Of a stretch of DNA of 64,000 nt, positions 1 through 7,901 are shown one piece after another. The stretch's first letter is position 1; each line of letters begins with the position of its first letter. The notes below the pieces were generated by a model that did not search any database, was not told the DNA's origin, and saw only the letters and a list, made by a program, of their open reading frames with translations. The stretch comes from JADHLJ01 sp038118725 (lineage in GTDB: Bacteria > Pseudomonadota > Alphaproteobacteria > Thalassobaculales > Thalassobaculaceae), in the NCBI GenBank assembly GCA_038118725.1, contig JAYOIK010000018.1, forward strand, positions 8,044 to 72,043, in the 5' to 3' direction. Position numbers and translations under genes: made by a program.

Positions 1-1050
1 CAACGGCTGTTCCTTTATGTCGATCAGATCGACATTGTCGCGGTTGAAGGTGGGGTAGTACTCGGTATCGACGCAGAGCCGCTTGGCGCCGATGATGTTC
101 TTGGGGCAGAGCTTCTCGGCGGTTTCCGGGTCATCCACGATCGCGCGGATCTTGCGGCACACGAATTCCGCCGGCACCGCGTTGGCCTCGTGGCTCAGCA
201 TTGCGTCGCCGAAGGCGCCCATGAAGATCAGCCCACCCTTTTGCCAGCGCTCCTCGTAGGCGGCCTCTTGTTCCTCGGGGCTCGCGTCCAGCACGGAGCC
301 GGGATTGAACACCGCGTGGATGCCGGGCGGAGTCTTGCTCGCCTCGGCGCGGAAATCCTTGTAGCGGGCCTTGATGGCTTTCACGTGGTCCGGGTCGAGC
401 GGGGCATTGCGCGCCGGGATCGAATAGTTCGCCGTGCGTTGAAAGACAGTCAGATGCTTGGCTTGCTTGGCGATCCGAGGGATTGATTGGATCGCCGAGG
501 AGCCGGTGCCGATCACCGCGACCCGCTGGCCGGTGAAGTCCACCGGTTCATGTGGCCATTCGCCGGTATGATAGATCGGACCGGAGAACTCGGAGAGCCC
601 CTTGAAGTCGGGCTTGTTCGGTACCGACAGACACCCCGTCGCCATGACGTAGATGTGTGCCGTCAGGGTCGCGCCGTCCTCGGCCTCCAGGGTCCATTCA
701 CTGGCGCTCTCGTCATAGGTCGCGGCGCGCACGCGGGTATTGAATTGGATATCGCGGCGCAGGTCATAGCGATCGGCGACATGTTCGGCGTATTTCAGGA
801 TCTCCGGCTGGGTGGCGTAACGCTCCGTCCACTCCCATTCCTGCTGCAGGTCGTCATCGAATTGATAGGAATACTGAATGCTTTCGATGTCGCAGCGCGC
901 GCCGGGATAGCGGTTCCAATACCAGGTCCCGCCGACGCCCGAGCCGGCCTCGAGAACCTTGGCGGCAACCCCCATGCCCCGCAAGCGATGCAGTAGATAC
1001 ATCCCCGCGAATCCCGCGCCTATAATGGCGACTTCGGTGCGATTTTCCAT
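1..1050 (-). CDS. Flavin-containing (Baeyer-Villiger type) monooxygenase, 3' end cut by window
   Basis: FAD- and NADPH-dependent monooxygenase that would insert oxygen into a ketone to give an ester or lactone. About 350 residues are visible from ATG at 1050; the C-terminus runs off the left edge (full enzymes are about 500-550 aa). A Rossmann GxGxxG lies at residues 11-16. The Baeyer-Villiger fingerprint FxGxxxHxxxWP is present as FSGPIYHTGEWP at residues 155-166, followed by a second GxGxxG (GTGSSA). It lies 105 nt downstream of hyuA on the same strand and is probably co-transcribed with hyuB-hyuA. The fingerprint makes the class firm; the substrate is unknown. Confidence 0.88.
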   Translation of the reverse strand, partial: MENRTEVAIIGAGFAGMYLLHRLRGMGVAAKVLEAGSGVGGTWYWNRYPGARCDIESIQYSYQFDDDLQQEWEWTERYATQPEILKYAEHVADRYDLRRDIQFNTRVRAATYDESASEWTLEAEDGATLTAHIYVMATGCLSVPNKPDFKGLSEFSGPIYHTGEWPHEPVDFTGQRVAVIGTGSSAIQSIPRIAKQAKHLTVFQRTANYSIPARNAPLDPDHVKAIKARYKDFRAEASKTPPGIHAVFNPGSVLDASPEEQEAAYEERWQKGGLIFMGAFGDAMLSHEANAVPAEFVCRKIRAIVDDPETAEKLCPKNIIGAKRLCVDTEYYPTFNRDNVDLIDIKEQPL

Positions 1051-1155
1051 GGCTGGGCGATCCTTACTACCGGCTCTGATCCTTGATCCGACGATCCTAT
1101 GCGTTCGAGGTCGGGCTTTCCAGACCCGTTCGGCATTGCCGAGGTGGCGGTCCCC

Positions 1156-3198
1156 TCAGCGCCCCACCGCGACGTCGAGCCAGAGCGCGCCGGTGGCGGT
1201 CGCGACATCGCCGGTCCGCAAAACCACCGTTGTCGTGGCGGATTCGATGATTGCCGGGCCGCTAACCGACTGGCCGGGCGCCAGTTCCTCGAGATTGAAA
1301 ACCTTGGCCTCCGTCCAACCACCGAAATAGACGCGCCGCGATCCAGTCGGCGCCGCATCGGCGCGGGCGGAGACGGACGGCTCGGCAGGCAGGCTCGGAA
1401 GTTCTCCAATCGCCGCGAGACGGGCGTTGACCAGAACCGCGTCCTGATCCGGCAGGCTATAGGTGAAAAGCTCTTCATGGCGGGCGTGAAAACGCGTCGC
1501 GATCTCCGCCATCAAGTCGTCTCGAGCGAAATCGAGCCCATCCAGCGGCACGTCGATCTCGTAGATCTGCTCGCCATAACGCATATCGGCGGAGCGTTGC
1601 ACGGTGACTGAGCCGTCGAAGGCGCAGGCAAGGCGATCGCGGCCTTCCTGCTCCATCTCGGTGTAGATCGCGCACACCTCGTCGGCGGCGAGACTTCCCG
1701 TGTCGCCCACATGGGTGCGGCTGACCTCGTAGCGAAGATCGGTGGCCAGCATGCCCCAAGCCGACAGAACCGCCGCCGTGCGCGGAACCACGACCCGGCT
1801 GACCTCGAGCTGGCGGGCGATCTCGGTAATATGGATGCCCGCCGCGCCTCCGAAGGAGAGCAGGGCGAAGCGGCGAGGGTCGACGCCCCGGCGAACCGAG
1901 ACCAGCCGGATACCCTCGGCCATCTGGGTGTTGATCACCCGGTGCACGCCTTCCGCCGCCTCGGCGCGTTCCACCGACAGCTTGTCCGCGAGCCGATCCA
2001 TCGCCGCTTCCGCCGCCGACTGGTCGAGGGTGGCGCGTCCGCCGAGAAAGTTCGCGGGATCGAGAAAGCCGAGCACGACGCTGGCATCGGTGACCGCTAC
2101 CTCGGTGCCGCCATTGCCATAACAGGCGGGGCCGGGCATGGCGCCGGCGCTTTCCGGGCCGACCTTCAGAATACCGCCGCTATCGACGCTGGCGATCGAG
2201 CCGCCGCCGGACGCGATACTGGCGATATCGAGGGATTGCAGCGCGATCCGCTGACCGGCGATCCCCCGGGTGGTGGACAGCGCCGCGTCGCCGTCGACGA
2301 TCATCGAGATGTCGGTGCTGGTGCCGCCCATGTCGAAGGGCACGAGATCCTTGGCCCCGATGATCGCCGAACCATGGCGCGAGCCCGCGACTCCGCCGGC
2401 CGGTCCCGAGAGGACTGTCGCGGCGGCGAGCCTTACCGCTTCCTCGATCGGCGCGACGCCGCCATGAGAGAGAATGATCAGCACCGCGCCGGTGTAGCCG
2501 GCATCCTTCAAGCGCCGGTCCAGATTGCCGAGATACTTGCCGACGACCGGGCGGACATAGGCGTTCACCACGGTGGTCGAGACCCGCTCGTACTCCTTGA
2601 TCTCCGGAAAAACCTCGCTGGAAAGCGAAATCGATACGCCCGGCATGCGCTCTTCGAGGCGGGTCCGGGTCGCCTGCTCGTGGGCCGGGTTCTTATAGCT
2701 GTGCAGATAGCAGACGGCGACCGAGTTGACCTCGGCGGCTTTCAAGGTCTCGATCGCCGCGTCCAGCGACGCCATGTCGAGCGGCGCGTGCGCCACGCCC
2801 TCGGGCCGCATGCGCTCGGCCACCCCCAGCCGCAGATGCCGCGGGACCAGGGCGTCCGGCGCGGCGAGGCGCATGTTATAGCGCTCGTCCTTGAGACCCT
2901 CGCGCATTTCCAGCACGTCGCGATGGCCCTTGGTGGTCAGCAGGCCGACCTTGGCGCCCTTGCGCTCCAAGAGCGCGTTGGTCGCGACGGTGGTGCCATG
3001 CACGATACGCTCGGTACCCCGCAGGAGCGTGGAAACCTCCTCGCCCATCTCCTCGGCGAGACGCTCCACGGCGTCCATCACGCCGATTGACGGATCTTGC
3101 GGTGTGCTCGCCGCTTTCGTGAAGGTGACGGCGCCGTCCTCGGCGACCGCGACAATGTCGGTGAAGGTTCCGCCGACGTCGATACCAATGCGGATCAT
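1156..3198 (-). CDS. hyuA: Hydantoinase A/5-oxoprolinase family protein (HyuA), copy 1
   Basis: ATP-dependent subunit of the hydantoinase/oxoprolinase/acetone-carboxylase superfamily, which activates a carbonyl or amide by phosphorylation. It has 680 aa, the usual length for a stand-alone HyuA. The actin-like phosphate-1 loop GIDVGGTFTD is at residues 5-14, HGTTVATN at 67-74, SGPAGGVAG at 264-272 and DMGGTSTD at 289-296. It follows hyuB with a 4-nt gap, so the two subunits are translated together. Family members act on N-methylhydantoin, 5-oxoproline, acetophenone or acetone, and sequence alone does not decide which. The neighbouring monooxygenase suggests catabolism. Confidence 0.9.
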   Translation of the reverse strand: MIRIGIDVGGTFTDIVAVAEDGAVTFTKAASTPQDPSIGVMDAVERLAEEMGEEVSTLLRGTERIVHGTTVATNALLERKGAKVGLLTTKGHRDVLEMREGLKDERYNMRLAAPDALVPRHLRLGVAERMRPEGVAHAPLDMASLDAAIETLKAAEVNSVAVCYLHSYKNPAHEQATRTRLEERMPGVSISLSSEVFPEIKEYERVSTTVVNAYVRPVVGKYLGNLDRRLKDAGYTGAVLIILSHGGVAPIEEAVRLAAATVLSGPAGGVAGSRHGSAIIGAKDLVPFDMGGTSTDISMIVDGDAALSTTRGIAGQRIALQSLDIASIASGGGSIASVDSGGILKVGPESAGAMPGPACYGNGGTEVAVTDASVVLGFLDPANFLGGRATLDQSAAEAAMDRLADKLSVERAEAAEGVHRVINTQMAEGIRLVSVRRGVDPRRFALLSFGGAAGIHITEIARQLEVSRVVVPRTAAVLSAWGMLATDLRYEVSRTHVGDTGSLAADEVCAIYTEMEQEGRDRLACAFDGSVTVQRSADMRYGEQIYEIDVPLDGLDFARDDLMAEIATRFHARHEELFTYSLPDQDAVLVNARLAAIGELPSLPAEPSVSARADAAPTGSRRVYFGGWTEAKVFNLEELAPGQSVSGPAIIESATTTVVLRTGDVATATGALWLDVAVGR

Positions 3199-3202
3199 GG
3201 TC

Positions 3203-4876
3203 CTAAACTCCGTCGGCTTTGTTGGTGGGGGTACTGGTGATTTCGTTCAGGGCGTCCAGCGCCCGTGCTTCTGGTGAACGCTTGGCCGGATCGCCCCAGC
3301 CGCCACCGCCAGCGGAATGCACGACGAAGGTATCGCCCGGCGCCACCGGGATCAGGATTTCCTTGGTCTGAAGCTCGCGAACGCTGCCATCGGCGCGATG
3401 CAGTTCGTAATGGTGCGGCTTGCTGTCCTTGCCACCGACCATGCCGCGGGATCCATGCCGATTGCCGTCCCCGGCGGTATTCACCACCGAGGGTGTCTCG
3501 GTCTCCATCGCCAATTCAAGCTCGACGCCATTGCCGCCGCGATACTGGCCGTCGCCGGCTGAATCCGGCCTAAACTCATGCTTGTCGAAGCGTAGCGGGA
3601 AGCGGGCCTCGGCCAGCTCGACACTGCCGAACTTAAGGCCGCCGCCGGAATGCCATTCCCCGGCATTGTGCCAGCCGTCGCCTCCGGATGAGCCACCGCC
3701 GCCGGGCCGCGCGTGAAAGAGATGCCAGATGAAGCCGCGACCGTTCTTCGGGTTCTCTCCCTGGATCGCGATCCGGAACCGCCGGCCCCAGCCGCCCATG
3801 GCGCGCTCCGGACAGGCCTCGGACAGGGCGACGATGATCGCCTCGCAGATCTCGTTCGAGCAATGGCTGGTACACATGGTGACCGGCGCGCCATCCTCGG
3901 ACCAGACGATGGTGCCGCGCTTGGCCTTGACGGTGATAGGGCGGAGCGAGCCGTGGTTCTTCGGGGTTTCGGAATCGATGAGATAGGCGATCGCCATCGC
4001 CACCGCCGAGCGCATATTGGCGTAGGAGCTATTGAGGAAGCCCTTGGACTGGGGATCGGACTCCGTAAGGTCGATCTCGAGATCGCTACCGCGCTTGGTG
4101 ACCGTGGCGCGGATCGTCACGTCGACCATGCCGTGGCCGTCGTCGTCCAGTACCGCCTCGCCCTTGTAGACGCCGTCCGGCCAGGTCTCGATCACCGCGC
4201 GGGCCTGTTGCTCGGCGGCGTCGAGAATACTCTCTATCGATGCCATGACCACATCGGCGCCGAACTCCTCGATCAGCGCCTGGACTCGCCGCTCGCCGCC
4301 CTTGACCGAGCCGATCTGCGCCGCCAGATCACCCTTGAAGTCCCGCGGGTGCCGGGTGTTGGTGGCCAGCATGTCCAGCAGATCCTGACGCACTTCGCCC
4401 TGGTCGTAGAGCTTCAGCGGCGGGATGCGCAGCCCTTCCTGGAAGATCGTTGTCGCGGTCGGGTTATAGGCGCCGTGGGTGGCGCCGCCGATATCGCTAT
4501 GATGGGCGCGGTTGATGGTCCAGAAAACCAGCTTGTCGCCGGCGAAGACCGGCACGAAGGCGGTCACGTCGGGCAGGTGACTGCCGCCGAAATACGGATC
4601 GTTCAGGAGATAAACGTCGCCGGGCTTCACCGTGTCCCCGAAGTACTCGCTGACCGACTCCGCCGCATAGGAAAGCGCGCCGACATGGATCGGAATATGC
4701 TCGGCCTGGGCCACCAGGCGGCATTGCGGGTCGCAAATGCCGGTGGAGAAGTCGCGGCTTGAATTCAGGATCTGCGAGTAGGAGGTACGCAGCATCGCCT
4801 CGCCCATCTCGGCGACGATGGCGGTAAGGCGGTGCTGCACCACCGAAATGGTGATCGGGTCGACGGATTGTATCAC
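3203..4876 (-). CDS. hyuB: Hydantoinase B/5-oxoprolinase family protein (HyuB), copy 1
   Basis: Partner subunit of HyuA in an ATP-dependent hydrolase or carboxylase. The family core begins at DPITISVVQHRL, so I chose the GTG at 4876, which has GAGG seven bases upstream. The frame stays open to an ATG at 4954, but those 26 extra residues look unlike the family. The result is 557 aa. Family features include the early RTSYS...RDFSTG stretch, the NDPYFGGSHLPD segment, and a glycine-rich C-terminus ending in GGGGWGDP, typical of HyuB. It is the first gene of a leftward hyuB-hyuA-monooxygenase run, divergent from the alcohol dehydrogenase at 5063. Confidence 0.88.
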   Translation of the reverse strand: MIQSVDPITISVVQHRLTAIVAEMGEAMLRTSYSQILNSSRDFSTGICDPQCRLVAQAEHIPIHVGALSYAAESVSEYFGDTVKPGDVYLLNDPYFGGSHLPDVTAFVPVFAGDKLVFWTINRAHHSDIGGATHGAYNPTATTIFQEGLRIPPLKLYDQGEVRQDLLDMLATNTRHPRDFKGDLAAQIGSVKGGERRVQALIEEFGADVVMASIESILDAAEQQARAVIETWPDGVYKGEAVLDDDGHGMVDVTIRATVTKRGSDLEIDLTESDPQSKGFLNSSYANMRSAVAMAIAYLIDSETPKNHGSLRPITVKAKRGTIVWSEDGAPVTMCTSHCSNEICEAIIVALSEACPERAMGGWGRRFRIAIQGENPKNGRGFIWHLFHARPGGGGSSGGDGWHNAGEWHSGGGLKFGSVELAEARFPLRFDKHEFRPDSAGDGQYRGGNGVELELAMETETPSVVNTAGDGNRHGSRGMVGGKDSKPHHYELHRADGSVRELQTKEILIPVAPGDTFVVHSAGGGGWGDPAKRSPEARALDALNEITSTPTNKADGV

Positions 4877-5062
4877 GGGATATCCTCGGACGGTGAAATC
4901 TGGTTTGGGCGATCTTGCCGTGACGGGAGGAACTTGCCAATGGGGGATGGACACGCTTTTGAGTGCTCTATATGTGCCTCGCCGCGCCGGGTCTGGAATA
5001 GACCATCCCTGGATCCCGTCCTTTAATCAAGAGATCGTCAGCCCGCATTAAGGATCAAACCC

Positions 5063-6142
5063 ATGAAGGCCGCCGTTGTACGAGAGTTTGGAAAACCCCT
5101 GGTGATCGAGGATCTCATGCTCGACGCGCCCCAGGCGGGCGAGGTGCTGGTCGACGTGCGGGCCTGCGCGATCTGTCACTCCGATATCCATTACGCCGAG
5201 GGGGCGTGGGGCGGAACGCCGCCGATTGTCCTTGGGCATGAGGCAAGCGGCGTCGTCGAGGCGATTGGCCCTGGAGTTTCGGGCGTCGCGCCGGGTGATC
5301 ACGTGATCGTCTCGCTGATCCGGCATTGCGGGCATTGCTTTCATTGCGCGCGCGGCGAGCCGACGCAATGCGAGACCAAGTTTTCGCTCGACACGCCGGG
5401 ACGGCTGAAAGACGCCTCGGGCGCGCCGGTCGGCCAAGGCATTCGGACCGCCGCCTTTGCTGAGAAGACGGTGTTGCATGAGAGCCAATGCGTGGTGATG
5501 CCGAGGGACCTGGGCTTCGAGCAGGCCTCGCTTCTGGCCTGCGGGGTGATCACCGGGCTCGGCGCCGTCACCAATACGGCAAGGGTGCCGGTCGGCTCCA
5601 GCGCCGTGGTGATCGGCACCGGCGGGGTGGGGTTGAACGCGGTTCAGGGCGCGCGACTATCGGGTGCTCATCCGATCATCGCGATCGATCTCTCGGACGA
5701 AAAACTCGCCGCCGCCGAGAGGTTCGGCGCGACGCATGGGCTTAACCCGACCCACCAGGACGTGGTGGCCGAGGTGAAGGCGCTTACCGGGGGCAGGGGC
5801 GCCGACACGGTTCTGGTCACGGTCGGCAGCACGCCGGCGATGCTCCAGGGCATGGAACTACCCCGGCGCGGCGGCACGGTGGTGATGGTCGGCATGCCCG
5901 CGACCGGCGCCAAGCTGCCGCTGGAGGTTGGCGATATCGCCGACATGGCCCAGACCGTCACCGGCAGCAAGATGGGCGCGACCCGACCGATGACGGATAT
6001 CCCCAAGCTGATCGACCTATACAAGGACGGAAAGCTGTTGCTGGATGAGTTGGTCACCAAGACCTATCCGCTCGACGAGATCAACGAGGCCTTCGCGTCG
6101 GTCAACAAGGGCGAGGCTCTGCGGAACGTCATTGTGTTTTAG
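5063..6142 (+). CDS. Zinc-dependent alcohol dehydrogenase (MDR family)
   Basis: NAD(P)-dependent oxidation of an alcohol to an aldehyde or ketone. It has 359 aa. The catalytic zinc ligands appear as Cys38 (CAICHSD) and His59-Glu60 (GHE). The structural zinc site has four cysteines in CGHCFHCARGEPTQC (89, 92, 95 and 103). The nucleotide fold has GTGGVG at 185-190. An AAGGA ribosome site precedes the ATG. It is divergent from hyuB and convergent with the nitrile hydratase-type operon. The class is certain; the substrate is not. It could supply ketone to the nearby Baeyer-Villiger enzyme, which is inference only. Confidence 0.9.
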   Translation: MKAAVVREFGKPLVIEDLMLDAPQAGEVLVDVRACAICHSDIHYAEGAWGGTPPIVLGHEASGVVEAIGPGVSGVAPGDHVIVSLIRHCGHCFHCARGEPTQCETKFSLDTPGRLKDASGAPVGQGIRTAAFAEKTVLHESQCVVMPRDLGFEQASLLACGVITGLGAVTNTARVPVGSSAVVIGTGGVGLNAVQGARLSGAHPIIAIDLSDEKLAAAERFGATHGLNPTHQDVVAEVKALTGGRGADTVLVTVGSTPAMLQGMELPRRGGTVVMVGMPATGAKLPLEVGDIADMAQTVTGSKMGATRPMTDIPKLIDLYKDGKLLLDELVTKTYPLDEINEAFASVNKGEALRNVIVF

Positions 6143-6446
6143 GGGCGTCGTTCTAAGAGCTGAAGAGACCCTTCGAGATCCTGGTTCGAGCCCAAGGCGG
6201 GCACGTGTTTCGCTTGTTGCTCCGGATGAGTGTAGACATTTCCTCAATCCTCACCCTGAACGACCGTCACGATGCAAAGCCGGCGGCAAATGCCCTTGCC
6301 TTCGTGTTGTGTCCCAGAAGATTATCGAGCACCTGTTTAGGGCTCTTGGCGAGAACGATAACGGCGTCGCTTGCACTGGGCTTGAATCTGGGTCTCAAAG
6401 GGTCTGAGCATGGCGGCGGATGGCCGAGGGGCCGAACCCTCAACCC
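6143..6446. other. Intergenic stretch with no recognisable gene
   Basis: These 304 bases separate two convergent genes. Short open frames exist, but none resembles a known protein or has a good ribosome site. I see no tRNA, no strong terminator and no copy of the 25-nt palindrome found elsewhere in the window. It may contain decayed sequence. Confidence 0.5.
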
Positions 6447-7127
6447 CTAACCGCTGCGTCCCGCGCCATCCAGCGCGAAGGCCGTCGCGGTGCCGATCAT
6501 CGAGTCGCGGCTGACCAGGGCAGCCAACTCGGCCTCGCTCATCCCCTCGCTTCCCTCGGGGCGGCGGGGGATCACGAGATAGCGACAGTCGGCGGTGGAA
6601 TCGACGACGCGTACTTCCGTTGTCTCGGGCAAATCGGTTCCAAATTCCCGCAATACAGCCCGGGGTTCGCGCACCGCGCGGGAGCGATACTCGCGCGATT
6701 TGTACCAGAGCGGCGGCACCCCGAGGAGCGGACGCGGGTAGCAGGAACAGAGCGTGCAGACGACCATGTGATGCAGCGTGTCGGTGTTCTCCAGAGCCAC
6801 AAGCTTCAGCGCCTCGATCTCGAAGCCCATCTCCGCGACGGCGGCGTTTCCGTCCTCGAGCAGGCGGCGGCGGAAGTCGTCATCGGTCCAGGCCTTGGCG
6901 ATGACCCGAGCCCCGCCTTCGGGTGATTTCTTCTCCCAGGTCTCGATCTGGTCCTGGATCTCCCGGGCGGTGATGACGCCCTTGTCGATCAGCAATTCAC
7001 GTAGGGCGATCTCCAGGAACTCCCAATCCTCGCTGGGCTCCTTGATATCGGGCTGGAAGGATGTGTGATCATGCGCGTGGGAGTGCCCGGGGGAATGCCC
7101 GTGATCGTGATGCTCGTGCGTGCTCAT
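6447..7127 (-). CDS. Nitrile hydratase alpha / thiocyanate hydrolase gamma-type subunit, cobalt type
   Basis: Metal-binding catalytic subunit that hydrates nitriles to amides, or hydrolyses thiocyanate. It has 226 aa. The metal claw VCTLCSC is at residues 123-129; Thr between the first two cysteines (CTLCSC) is the cobalt-type signature, whereas iron enzymes have CSLCSC. The downstream YKSREYRSRAVREPRAVL and the DSTADCRYLVIPRRP segments are family landmarks. The N-terminus is unusual, with nine histidines in the first 21 residues (HEHHDHGHSPGHSHAHDH). Its ATG overlaps the stop of the preceding beta C-half gene (ATGA), so three subunits are coupled. No amidase or cobalt transporter gene is adjacent. 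Confidence 0.9.
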   Translation of the reverse strand: MSTHEHHDHGHSPGHSHAHDHTSFQPDIKEPSEDWEFLEIALRELLIDKGVITAREIQDQIETWEKKSPEGGARVIAKAWTDDDFRRRLLEDGNAAVAEMGFEIEALKLVALENTDTLHHMVVCTLCSCYPRPLLGVPPLWYKSREYRSRAVREPRAVLREFGTDLPETTEVRVVDSTADCRYLVIPRRPEGSEGMSEAELAALVSRDSMIGTATAFALDGAGRSG

Positions 7128-7411
7128 AGCGGCTCCAGCCAGGTCTCGTAGATATCGGCGGCGACGGTATCGCCGGGGGCGTAGGCGCCATCGCCCTCCC
7201 AGGTCTCGTCCATGGTGAACAGCACCTGATAGAGATGCAGTTTAGGAAGGCCAGAGAGGCCGTAGGCAAGGCGTTCGGGATTGGGGAAGTCGCCGAAATG
7301 CCGGATCACCTCGCCCTCGCGCCCGCGCAGGAATCGTGGCGTGCGGACATGTCCAGGCGGTAGGCCTTGCGACACCCGGACCTTGGCGCCGATCTGGAAC
7401 GGCCCGGTCAT
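7124..7411 (-). CDS. Nitrile hydratase beta C-terminal half as a separate subunit (thiocyanate hydrolase alpha-like)
   Basis: A 95-aa protein equal to the C-terminal SH3-like barrel of nitrile hydratase beta: FQIGAKVRV, then PPGHVRTPRFLRGREGEVI, then a YQVLFTMDETWEGD stretch and a final ADIYETWLEPL. The start at 7411 is fixed by an ATGA overlap with the stop of the N-half gene, and its own stop overlaps the alpha start in the same way. Thiocyanate hydrolase and toyocamycin nitrile hydratase are known three-subunit members with a divided beta chain. The gene order here (N-half, C-half, alpha) matches scnB-scnA-scnC. The frame is open for about 60 codons upstream of this start, but that stretch overlaps the N-half gene. 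Confidence 0.85.
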   Translation of the reverse strand: MTGPFQIGAKVRVSQGLPPGHVRTPRFLRGREGEVIRHFGDFPNPERLAYGLSGLPKLHLYQVLFTMDETWEGDGAYAPGDTVAADIYETWLEPL

Positions 7412-7731
7412 CGACCGGTCTCCGCGTGCCGGGCGCGAACCTCGGCCAGTTTGGCCTCGACCTCCGCCTCGCTCAGCACGCCCTTTTCGATAAGGAGGGA
7501 ACGCATCGCCAGAACCCAACGCTCGTAATAGGCGGATTCGGCATAGGTCTTGGGCTCCAGCCCCTCTATGGTGCGCCGGTTCTCGTCGGTTACCCAAAAC
7601 GAGCGGGGTTTGGATCGCAGCAACATCATCATCGCGTCGACGCGCCGCTCGCTCAGTGTAGGCTCGTGCTCGGCGGTGTCGATGGGGCCGCCCGGCAGGC
7701 CGCCCAGGTCACTGATCGCGCGTTCGGTCAT
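7408..7731 (-). CDS. Nitrile hydratase beta N-terminal half as a separate subunit (thiocyanate hydrolase beta-like)
   Basis: A 107-aa protein matching the helical N-terminal part of nitrile hydratase beta: DLGGLPGGPID near residue 8, then EHEPTLSERRVDAM, then AYYERWVLAMRSLLIEKGVLS. It is the first gene of the three-gene operon and ends in an ATGA overlap with the C-half gene. Cobalt nitrile hydratase activators (p14K type) also resemble this half, so an accessory role is the main alternative. No full-length beta gene is present, which favours a structural subunit. It is divergent from the EmrB-type exporter at 7902, with 170 bases between. Confidence 0.82.
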   Translation of the reverse strand: MTERAISDLGGLPGGPIDTAEHEPTLSERRVDAMMMLLRSKPRSFWVTDENRRTIEGLEPKTYAESAYYERWVLAMRSLLIEKGVLSEAEVEAKLAEVRARHAETGR

Positions 7732-7901
7732 GGTCTCGTCCCGTTGGTTCTTGAACAGTCTAACCAGGATCGGCAGCGGCGCGAAACAGAACCGTGGTCA
7801 AATCGGCGAAAGAAACCGGCGCTCGGGTCCTCCTTTGCCCCTATAGTCCGGGGCCAGGGGCCTTTCAGGGAACCCACCGGAGTTGCTAGATATATTGCCG
7901 A

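Noticed and set aside
1711..3090. Long open frame on the + strand (459 codons)
   Set aside because: It is antisense to the well-supported hyuA, has an Arg/Gly/Asp-rich composition typical of GC-rich shadow frames and resembles no family.
6143..6446. Small coding frames in the gap after the alcohol dehydrogenase
   Set aside because: Several overlapping frames of 60-120 codons exist, but none has a ribosome site, family similarity or plausible composition.
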